A stretch of DNA of 64,000 nt from Phoronis australis (Eukaryota > Phoronida > Phoronidae), in the NCBI GenBank assembly GCA_002633005.1, contig NMRA01000214.1, positions 394,414 to 458,413 on the forward strand, in the 5' to 3' direction. The notes below the pieces were generated by a model. That model saw only the letters and a list, made by a program, of their open reading frames with translations. It had not been told where the DNA came from and ran no database searches. Below are positions 53,834 to 63,119 of the stretch, one piece after another. The stretch's first letter is position 1. Each line of letters opens with the position of its first letter. The position numbers and the translations under genes were made by a program.

Positions 53834-54562
53834 CCTCAACTTCAATTAGCATTAAAGGTGAGATAGCGTTGGTTGTGCCAAAATAAGTGTGATTTTATGG
53901 TGCAAGATGAACAAAAATGGAACTAAGTTAATTTTTTAATGGCGTAGATTTATTTTTTCACCATTCAAATTCAAAGTTTTGAAAATCTTACCCAACGTGC
54001 AAATTATTGCAAGACAGACTGTATTATTTATTTATACGGGTATGTTTTATTAGGGGATTACATGTTTTTCTGTAGATTTCTGATAATTACCTTAGGAAGT
54101 AAGCATCAAATAGTGAAGAGTGCAACCCTTGTTATTTTTTCAGCCTTGTAACTAAACAAGACAAGACGTTTGCGTAAATTACTTGTTTAGGAGCCCAGCA
54201 TCGGGCACGGGAACACAATCATTCGGCATGACTTGTGCTTGCATCAACTTTTATTTTATTACATTATACAGCATCCATGTGTCGAAAAATCACAAGTAAG
54301 AACCCAATTAGCTGACGCAAGCTCTCAAATCAGACGACAGATCTGCCCTCTTACCTTTGAGAAGGCTTCATTTCGGTGACGTCATATGTGGTTCGACCAT
54401 GGTGATCTCGGATGACGAGTCAGAATATCCTCGTTTTGTACATTAATGGCATGCTAATCATATTCTTAGAGGTTCAATAGTAAGCCTTCGTAAACGACTG
54501 TTTTTCTTTATTCACTGCTAAATTTTGAACTCAAAAGAAGTTTCATCACTGCAGAGTTACCA

Positions 54563-54724
54563 TGGGCGGATCCAGGATTTTGAGTTGGGGGAGGGGCAGG
54601 GCTGAGTATTAGCCAGGATTTTGCCGGTCAGACATTGGCACTCCCGAACTGTCCAATGGAATCTTGGAGAATTTTAAGGGGAGGGGAGCATGGCTCCCTT
54701 GACCCCCCTCTAAATCCGCTACTG
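54563..54724. mobile_element. hAT-like MITE, 162 bp, with 7-bp target duplication
   Basis: Left end TGGGCGGATCCAGGATTTTG; the right end reverse-complemented is CAGTAGCGGATTTAGAGGGG. Flanked by GTTACCA on both sides (54556-54562 and 54725-54731). The CGGATCCAG / CGGATTTAG-type ends followed by G-rich tracts and a 7-8 bp duplication are typical of hAT non-autonomous elements. The minus-strand open frame 54628-54912 runs through it and is not a gene. Confidence 0.7.
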
Positions 54725-55290
54725 GTTACCACTAAAATAGGAACATTTCGTGAATAAGAGTCCTGCACACATTTACGTTTTTTTGCTAGCAACCTACTAA
54801 AAGAAAGTTCAATATCGTGGCGGCCAAATTGTGGATGCACAATCATAAATTTAAAAAATAATTTGAAAATTCTGTATTCAATTCTGGTTACTTTGAGAGC
54901 ACTTGATTTCACGTTGCAAGAGCACCATTTGAAAGTCAGTTTAAAATAAACCTATTTGCGGGCAAAACTATTTTTATGAAATTTTCAGCTGAGAAGAAGA
55001 GATGACTAATACAACATAGTTCGTCTACCTTTTAGCCGGGAGTTCTATCTGTCCTCTTATCAAAATTCTTCAACTGAACGCGGTATTAAATCAGTCATTT
55101 CGACGAAAATAACAAAAGTATAGTCCATAAAACTACAGCGCGGCCAACATTGTGTGGTTCTAAGAATGACAACTGAGTCGGAAAATTCCATGTTTTCGGC
55201 AGATCATGTGTAGGATACGCGAGGCTTACAGAAAGAATAAAGTCACGTTTTAAATGATCCTTTAAGACTAACGTGTAACTATTGTTTCAG

Positions 55291-55597
55291 ATTCTCCACA
55301 GAACTCGCCACTATCATGTGTACCCTCACCGTCGCCCCCTGCTTCCCAACACGTCGCCGTGACGTCTAGTGGCGGTCACGTTCCCGCGTGCATCACTTCG
55401 GTCAGTGCACTGGCAGGGTTGCCTGGGGTAACGCCAGCACAGATACCGCATGCGCTCGGCCCCATCAAGCGGAACAGCCCCGGACTGTTATGTGTCGTTT
55501 GTGGAGACATGTCCAGTGGGAAGCATTACGGAATCCTCGCCTGCAATGGCTGCAGTGGATTCTTCAAGCGTAGCGTCAGGCGAAAACTCATATACAG
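55291..55597 (+). CDS. Nuclear receptor (NR2E/PNR-like), exon 2: N-terminal region and zinc finger 1
   Basis: Sequence-specific DNA-binding transcription factor of the nuclear receptor superfamily, acting in the nucleus. The exon follows TTGTTTCAG and ends TACAG|GTTTGT, splitting an Arg codon. In the joined protein it gives residues 14-116: a Ser/Pro/Ala-rich A/B region (14 to about 78), then the first C4 zinc finger with Cys 81, 84, 98 and 101. The finger contains [12 protein letters not shown] and a P-box region [15 protein letters not shown] is the form found in the PNR (NR2E3) and Hr51 group, whereas tailless/TLX has CDGCS and most receptors CEGCK or CEGCE. The segment ends SVRRKLIYR, again PNR-like. 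Met replaces the more common Ser or Asn after CGD. The open frame runs past the donor to 55670, but that part is intron. Confidence 0.96.
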
Positions 55598-58493
55598 GTT
55601 TGTCGGCTCTTGGATTTGTACGACTTTACGCCCATGGCATAAAAGTGTTCAAAATGACCAAGTTTCATAATGAAACAACCAAACTTTTCATGACTTCTAG
55701 AATTTTTGTTAATGTATTACCCAAAACGTTGGATTCTACGTTCATGGAGTTAATTGAAATCTCCAATGTGAGGTTGTATATGACGTCAAAAGCAGTCAAC
55801 TTCGAAATCAAGTTAAGGTTTGACAAAGTTTGCCAAAATGTACTACATTGACTAACTTACAAAACTTTTGAAAGCGACTACTTTACTTCAAACAAAAAAA
55901 TTCAATTTGAAAATGTCAATTTGATTTGAGTTTTTGTTATTTTTGCATTTTTAAACGCGCGCGACATCAAATTTTGAAATAGACAAACTCAAGAGTAAAC
56001 ATTAGGTATGACTTTATTCAGACGTCGATTTTGAATTTTTGAAAGAAGAAAAGAAACTCCTTGTCTTAGACTTCCCCAACAACATAATCGCTATCTAGTG
56101 AAAAGCAACTGGGTGATATTGAAATTGACGCGCTTTTGAGAAGGTCAAATGAAATTACGAATTTTTATAAGACGTGGTTTGAGTTAAAATAGGTCAACAA
56201 ACGAAGTCGGCGACCTATTAAATTTTGTTCTTGTTTCTTAGAAAACACGATGGTCATCAAAATAAATTTAAACATAAAAGAGAAAGCTAAGGGTAAACTT
56301 TATGTGTGAAGCCAAAACGATAAAAATTGAGTTTTCAAATTCCAGAAAAAAACGTTTACTTACGTGAAATATAATAAAAGTTGTAAAACGAAACCAACCC
56401 GTTTCCAAAAGAGTTTCATTTACAAGTTTAAGTAAAGGTGGCTTTTCAGTAACCGATTGAAATTTCACAGTGTAACAGGCAAAGACCAAAATCTAAAATA
56501 TCAAAATTTATAAACAATCAACGATAAATTCAAACTGTGTTGCAGACAGTCTATCTCGGCGAAGCGCAAAAAGTCCAAGTACTCTATTGGTCGGACTACA
56601 GGGAACGGTTTGAAGAAACCCGCGCTAAGGTCAAAATTTGATTCCCATGCAAGCAAGATCCCCGTAAGGCATTTTCAAATCTCAAAGGAATTGTTCTCCT
56701 TTTCACTGTGGGAATTTCTGTAGTCGCCACAGATGATAAAAGATTGGAAAAAGATACTATCTAAACTCTTTTAATCACTACGCCTACTGTATATTATTTC
56801 ACTTCACAAATTGAAATTCCAGTTTGCCTTTAAATTGAGTCTTTAGCACAGTGGCGTTTGTAGAGATTTTACGTTTTAGGCACCAAACCTTCCTAGTACT
56901 ATTTACATTACTTCGAAACTTTAATGAAATATATGAAGGAAAAATGTTATTACAAAATATAATTAAAACAAAAATGGTCTTTTCGAATAGTAGATCATTT
57001 ATCGTCAAAATGTTTCTTTGGATAATGGGAAGGTTTCGGAAATGACCTAAACGTGATTCGTCACACATATTTGAAGTCACGTGTCGTTACGGTTACAAAA
57101 TGGGTTTCGGCCCAACTAAAAATTAACGTCAACGTAAAATTAAAGATCCATGCGAATTTCACTGCTCTCGCTGAACGTTAGTCAAAGTGTTCCGTTCTCT
57201 TAGTACATGGCAGATTTTATGCGCGAGTTTGCAAAAAAATGAAAAGTCAACTTGATAAGGCAACGTAGTTACTATTGGTATACGAAATTTATTTGTGGTT
57301 CAAAATGAGCAAGTGTATGAAACTTCAGAACTTATAACAGTGAACCATCTACGTCAACAATCAGTTGTTGTTGGAATCATCAAGAGAACGCAGAATATTC
57401 AACACTTTCTATTAAACGTGTTTGCTTGCAATTTTAAAGATCCCCTTTCTTTTACATTCACCAATTTATAACACAGAAAGAGTTTCGTCAGTCGAAAGAT
57501 ATTACTGATGTTTCGTAAGTTTCAACCCTGATTGTGTTTTCCTTATTTTATCATAACTTTCTTATTTTTTAATTCGGTGGGATTTCCACGGAAATCTCAT
57601 TACACATTGCGACATTTGAATGAGTACCCATAATGCATGAATCAGCTGTGACTCAATACGGCGGCCATTTTAGGTGGTGGTGCACCACCAAAATAAAAAT
57701 TAAACTACACGTGTCACATTAAATTCAGTTAAGTTTGAAAATATTTGGAGTTGCTGTGTTCAATGAGCGTTACTTGGGATTAAGTTTCGACTGAACTAAT
57801 TTGCGTTAAAAACCGTTTTATGAAGTTTTTAACTTAAATGTAGCGGAGAGAGTATCATTAAACAGAAGCATTGAAGAAAAATTGCTTGATCTGACAAGTA
57901 AAATAGATTTTTTCGATATCTTGACAACTATGCTAAATAGAGGGGCGATACTTTTATGCTTTTCAATTCTTTTAACTAAACTACACAACTTTCTTTCCAC
58001 GCACAGTATTGTGGAACGCACGAACAGTAACGGGGTAATGTCACAGCCAACAATGTCATATAAGTGTATGACGCGATATTAAAGATGCTTGACGAATCAT
58101 GTTCAAGACTTTTCGAAACCTCCCTTGTATCTGTCTTGTTATTGCGCTTAAATGCAAGAAAAACACAGGGGCTGAATCCGACATTTTATTTTGAATCTGA
58201 CTTACAAATAAGTCTACGAAAAAATGTTGGTTGCACAGCGTTCGCAACTTTATCAATGCACATTGGACACTTTCCATTTTCTACAATCTCTAATCAGAAG
58301 TTTTCAAATCCAATGCATGTTCAATGAAGGTTGAACTACGACTTTTACCAATTAAGATCTTTTAGCTACTTAAATACGACTTTTCTTTATTTTTATTAAT
58401 TAAAATCACAATCATTTTATTAAACGCAATCTTTACGCGGTTAGCTACACAGGATAATTCTGAGTTTACAATAACTCTTATTTTAACATCCAG
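55598..58493 (+). other. Intron 2 of the nuclear receptor gene (2.9 kb)
   Basis: Lies between the two zinc-finger exons and is bounded by GTTTGT and TTAACATCCAG. An intron between the two fingers is common in nuclear receptor genes. Content is AT-rich; the only recognisable element is the repeat at 57.66-57.86 kb with its 16-bp palindrome. Short open frames inside it show no recognisable protein. Confidence 0.9.
57655..57855 (+). repeat. Dispersed repeat E, copy in intron 2
   Basis: CGGCGGCCATTTTAGG, then a perfect 16-bp palindrome TGGTGGTGCACCACCA (57675-57690), TTAAGTTTGAAAATATTTGG, GGGATTAAGTTTCGACTGAA and GAAGTTTTTAACTTAAATG. A weak third copy may start at 54.83 kb (TGGCGGCCAAATTGTGGATG then CACAATCATAAA). 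Confidence 0.65.
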
Positions 58494-58597
58494 ATGCCAA
58501 GCAGGTACGGGTTTATGCAACGTGGACAAAGCACACCGGAATCAGTGTCAAGCCTGTAGACTGAAGAAATGCATTCAGATGGGTATGAATAAGGATG
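58494..58597 (+). CDS. Nuclear receptor (NR2E/PNR-like), exon 3: zinc finger 2
   Basis: Completes the DNA-binding domain. AG from exon 2 plus A here make Arg116, then come Cys 117, 124, 134 and 137 of the second C4 finger, followed by [15 protein letters not shown] to residue 150. The D-box spacing Cys-X6-Cys (CQAGTGLC) differs from the X5 of most receptors and matches what I recall for [18 protein letters not shown] is near-identical to PNR-group receptors. The exon ends GGATG|GTAAGT, a near-consensus donor, leaving one base for the next codon. The conserved continuation expected in this family (a V-Q-x-E-R-type segment) was not found in the remaining 5.4 kb, nor was any ligand-binding-domain motif, so the 3' half of the gene lies outside. 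The last 10 coding bases also form the start of the intronic minisatellite. Confidence 0.96.
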
Positions 58598-58940
58598 GTA
58601 AGTGTTGAAGCGAGCTTAAATAAGAAAGAAAGGTATTGTGCCTCGAGTAAATGAACAGTTAAGTATTGAGTCACGCGTGAATAAGGATCTAAGTGTTGAG
58701 CCGCTCGCAAATAAGGATGAAGTTTTGAGTCGCGGTGAGTAAGGATCTAAGTTTTGAGCCGCTCACAAATATGGACAACGGTTTGAGTCGCGCGTGAGTA
58801 ACGATCTAAATGTTGAGCCGCTATCAAATAAGGACAAATTTTCGAGCAGCGCAAGAATACGGAAAATGTGTTTTGCTTCGCGTTAACAAGGATACAGTAA
58901 GCATTGAGCCGCGAGAGGTAAGGGCGGAGAGTGCTGTGGT
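58588..58940 (+). repeat. Minisatellite array 1, starting inside exon 3
   Basis: About ten to eleven degenerate units of 28-34 bp, mostly 29-30. Unit starts can be read at 58588, 58619, 58650, 58680, 58710, 58738, 58768, 58797, 58827, 58856 and 58885. Typical unit start is AATAAGGATCTAAGTGTTGA, followed by GCCGCTCGC or similar. The first unit is the exon end plus donor, AATAAGGATG|GTAAGTGTTGA. Units from 58680 to about 58826 partly alternate between a CTAAGTGTTGAGCCGCT type and a GAAGTTTTGAGTCGCG type, suggesting a 59-60 bp higher-order dimer. Confidence 0.85.
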
Positions 58941-60097
58941 GTACTTGAATAAGCCGGGTCTAAATTAGCAAACCTCTGTTTACCATCTGGAAAGTTAACC
59001 AGTGAAGATGGGTTGCTTAACACTACCAAATATTGGTGATGTTTGGTTATGCACATTTTTGAAAACAAGTATAACGGAGCTTGGTGAAGCTTGATGACAA
59101 TAACCAAACTGCAAACAATAGAAATCAAGTGATTATCAGTGTTCAAAAAGTATCCTCGAAGACAAAATCGTTGCATAAGGCATCGGAAGGCATTATGTAA
59201 TTCACTGGAGTACCTGGAGTGTCTAAGAAGTGCCAGCCACAATTTCTGACAGTCGTGGTAAATCTAAAAAGGCATACCGGAGTCTATACCCTGGTTGGAA
59301 ACAATGCAAGTACACAAAAACTAAAACTAAAACTGCATTTTACCCTCTTTGGCTATTTAAAAACAAAAAGCGGATTAGGTCTTTCACATTCAGAAAATCA
59401 GCCTCGTGGTATTCCTTACCGTGACGGGATTATATTTTTGAACACCAAAACCATTACCGACTCGAGAAAACGCTTCAGATATTGGAGTTAGCCACCCTTA
59501 AAATTACGGTTTAAAAATGCTAGCTCATTCGACAGCAATTTAAGATATATTTCAGTTTAGAATTTAACATTGGCAGCTAAACAGCAACGAAATGCACCTT
59601 TAAAAACAAATCATATCGATGAAATGCCAAGTTGAATTGACAATGTTTTTGTGCCAGGACTTTCATCAGCAGCTTAGTGAAACTTCGCATCTTGTCCATC
59701 CCCAGAAGTTTTTTGAAACTTTGCTGATCATCAATATTCAAATATTGAATGAGGCAATGGAATGATCCATGTTCGATGCATTTTTATCAATGTATTAGAC
59801 GACATTCAACATTCCACTTTGATTAGAGGAAAACAGCTCCTTTCAGGAACAGCCAGCCAATGATGAGCACAGACGCCCCTATTAAACTTTTTTTTATCTG
59901 TTCTCGGTTACACTAAACAATATTGACTTCTCAAAAATACATCTACGAATTTTCAAAATAATTGCACAGTCTACCAAGCCCAAATTTACACTTCGGGGGA
60001 GTTTGCTAAAGTAGACTAGCTCTCAAAACTCACCAAAATATCAGCAAATCCCAGGTTTGGTAGAAATTTAACAGTGTAGACCGTACAAAAAGCGGGA
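58941..60097 (+). other. Intron 3 spacer between minisatellite arrays
   Basis: AT-rich sequence with several short overlapping open frames on both strands (for example 59219-59491 and 58883-59242 minus). Their translations are low-complexity (Lys/Thr runs) and resemble no family I know. I see no exon signals linked to the receptor. Confidence 0.5.
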
Positions 60098-60418
60098 GGT
60101 GGGTGTGGAGTCGCGTGAGAATAATGAATTTTTGCCCCCAGACGTGAATTAGGAAGAAGTCTTAAGTCGCACGTGAATAAGGAAGAATTTTCGAGCAGAA
60201 CGTGAATAAGGAAGGCGTTTTGAGCCGCACGAATAAGGAAGCACTTTTAAGCTGCACGTGAATAAGGAAGAATTTTTGAGCCGCACGTGAATCAGGAAGA
60301 AGTTTTGAGCCACACGAGCTGCGCGTGAATAAAGAAAAATATTTGAGGCATATTAGAATAAGGTCAGAAAATGTTGAGCCGCGCGCAAATTAGGAAAAAA
60401 TGTTCTGAACTGCTCGTT
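60098..60418 (+). repeat. Minisatellite array 2, same family
   Basis: About ten units of 27-38 bp, mostly 29, with consensus GTGAATAAGGAAGAAGTTTT then GAGCCGCAC. It is clearly the same family as the array at 58.6 kb but more homogeneous, and has the GGAAGAAGT variant where array 1 has GGATCTAAGT. About 1.2 kb of unrelated sequence separates the arrays. Confidence 0.85.
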
Positions 60419-63029
60419 CACCGATAGCTCGTCATAAAATTAAATTTTATTTTGTTATCGTAGCGTCGAGTGTCATGCAACAACCAAATCGAAAACTTAT
60501 TTCTTTCTATTACTTCTTTCACATTTATTTATTCAAAAAGATTAGGCTTTCACACATGTATAAAGACTCAAATACAGTTTTGAAAAAATGAAATAATGTA
60601 CAAACAAAAACTACCACACTTCTGGTAATAAAACATAGATTAATTTTCAAATTACATAAAAATCGTTGATGGATATTTTGTAAAAGTCACTTATCTACCG
60701 AACACATGCTAATGACTGCGCCCTTTTCAAATTTGCTATTCCAGTGGCAGTGCGCTTAAAACATATATTCCTCATGCTGGAAATTGTCGTGACGGAAAGC
60801 TATTTTGAATGTCTTTAATTCACAGTTTACAGTAGCATGACTAGATTTTAAGACACTGTGCATTGCTTAAAACAAAACGGGCATTACTTTTCACTATACC
60901 CAAGTTCTCTCAAAATACCGGTTTTACTTGGATTTCGTTCGCCACAGGAATCATTTCAAAAATTAATTAAAGTAGTAAGAAAAGGAAATCAGGTCTGACA
61001 GTTTCCAGTTGCCTATCGGTTTTATTCAGGATTTGAGGCGGCAGGTGAATAGATGTTAAACAGTTCCCGCATAAATGCACAACACACGTGTTATTAATTA
61101 ATACTTATTTATCAGTCATATTTTAGATGTGAGCGTCCTGTTCTGTCCAAGACCTGTTTTCTTTGTAATTGAAAAGGATGTTCAATATAAGCATATACGC
61201 TCAAATGAACACCAATTCTCTCCGCTTGCGTATTTGTTCTCACTGACCGTTGTGAGTTCCGAAATAAAACCAAATTCCGCCACTAAAGTATTGTTTCTAT
61301 TATGGATGACTTCACAAATGAATTGTGTTAATTTACGATGAAACGTTTAACCCATCTGCTACAAACATTGCTTGTGTCATCGCATGTTTGCCTTTTGGTT
61401 GAACAGGAAGTGCTCAGGTTAAATAGCATCTACGATTAAACAATATTTCCGTTCGAATACACCCCATCCTGACGACAGCTATCCTTCCCACTCGACTCTT
61501 CCTCTTTTGGTACGCCAGCTTTCCTTAGATGTACTAGAAGTCCAAACAAAGCAGTAATTCGCACACGAAGTGTTTTTTTACATTCCTGTACAAACATACG
61601 TTATTTATGAGTCTTGTCGTCTGAATTAATGAAACGTTCAATTTTGGAGAAGAATCATCCTTAAAATATATATGGACGCAGACGACACCTGACATTTCGT
61701 CACCAGTATTGACTATTGAAGGAGATGTTTTCGGTGCCGCTCAAAAAGTTTCGCGACTGACGTCATACACGACTTTCGCATATTTTAGTAAGGAAAGATC
61801 GGATGAAAATGTTCGTAACAAACTCAAGAGCTACAGCGCGTAGGCCCTACACCGCTAAAAAAGATTCCCTTAATGTTTTACCCAGTTGCGACAATGCATT
61901 CCCAATTGTGACAATACATTCTCAATTGTGACGATATGTTCTGTGGGTATTGTCAAATTCTTCAAGGCGTTGGCTTTAGAAATGCAGACACTTCAAAAAG
62001 AAACTGGATTATGCAAAAGCAGAAATTTATCAAGGTAAAACTATTGCTTTGTATTTCAATTCACCCATCATACTTATACTTGCCAAACGTTGCGAACATT
62101 CATGGCTGGTAGCCATCTTTAATTAATTGGATCGTAATTAGATCTCGCTGAATGATTCCTCACATCAACTTGATTATCAACTATCCAGGGACTGTTAACT
62201 CATTCTGTTTGCTCCTAGTGTTTTTCTAACAAGACATTCGTTCTGAAAATCTAATTTCTGGGCCGATATTTGACGTGCTCAGAGAGCGAATTGCCAGTCG
62301 TGTGAACTGTAGCGTGCTCTTATTGTCTGCTTAAATCAAGTGACCAAAGTCCTCCACTGGACAACTGGTAGCACAGGGGAATCACTTAACTTGTAAAATG
62401 ACGCTGGCCAAGGGCGATGCCTATGTTCCATTCACTATCGGATTAAAAGCTAAACCTTGCTTTGGAGCATCGCGGAAAATCCCTGTGGGAACTGTTCACA
62501 AGTTGTGGCAACCGGGGGCCAAAAGCTACAGCGTGGGGCCTCGTACGAAATTGGTGCCCCGTCTCGTCAAAAGTTCTGTACACCCGGTAAAGTGGGAGTG
62601 GCGGGGGCCTTTCGAAAATTTCGACAAAAGTGGTGAATTCTAAAATTTTAATCACTAGTCCCCAGAGTTGTTATAGCTTGGAAACAACGAAAAATCGTAA
62701 TCCAACAATGGGTTCCATTTACATTTACCGGCTTCATCTTTATTACGACAAAATCGGATTTTTCCGGAATCAACACTGTAAATGATTATAGCAGGAACAG
62801 CGAAACGCAAGAAGCTTGGCATGGCGCATTTGTTTCAAAAAGACCATAGTCCTTACGAAAATTTAAGCTTATGCATAAATCAAGTCTTTTATTGTACATT
62901 TTCTACAATGCTTTGAGCAACGTGAAAAGAAATCTACGTTGACACTCTCACCGATCGAGATTGGCAACTCAACCGGTTCGCGTACCTTGAAATTTGCCGG
63001 CATGGATCAAAGGTACTAAGTTGTTGTAG

Positions 63030-63119
63030 TTAACATAATTGGACCAATTACCAAACCACAAGGCGGAGTTAGATTTTGAGGTAAGCCACGTGTCATTTTA
63101 CAATTCTTGGCACGAGCTA
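63030..63119 (+). repeat. Dispersed repeat D, copy 2
   Basis: AACATAATTGGACCAATTAC, CAAACCACAAGGC, TTTTGAGGTAAGCCACGTGT and TACAATTCTTGGCACG, colinear with the 12.0-kb copy. Lies in intron 3 of the receptor gene. Confidence 0.6.

Larger units (their letters stand above)
42917..55290 (+). other. Intron 1 of the nuclear receptor gene (12.4 kb)
   Basis: Bounded by GTAAAAAG and ATTGTTTCAG. No other coding region was recognised inside it. It contains a second-family repeat (43.5-43.8 kb), a perfect hairpin (51183-51209), a short alternating purine-pyrimidine tract (51643-51662), one copy of a repeat also present in intron 2 (52.47-52.65 kb), a CT microsatellite (53.78 kb) and a hAT-like MITE (54.56 kb). 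The remaining sequence, notably 43.9-51.1 kb, is AT-rich single-copy-looking DNA in which I see no gene. Long first introns often hold enhancers in developmental transcription-factor genes, but nothing here demonstrates one. Confidence 0.65.

Noticed and set aside
54628-54912. 94-codon minus-strand frame
   Set aside because: Its C-terminal third is the reverse translation of the hAT-like MITE.
55598-55851. Continuation of open frames from exon 2 into the following sequence
   Set aside because: The donor at 55598 and the perfect in-phase join to 58494 show that this is intron; the second frame (55450-55851) is out of phase with the zinc finger.
58588-60418. CRISPR-like array of about 30-bp repeats
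   Set aside because: Repeats are directly adjacent with no unique spacers and lie in an animal intron; it is a minisatellite.
62398-62643. 81-codon frame with an overlapping 70-codon antisense frame
   Set aside because: No recognisable domain and not a nuclear receptor ligand-binding exon; the open antisense frame suggests a compositional effect.
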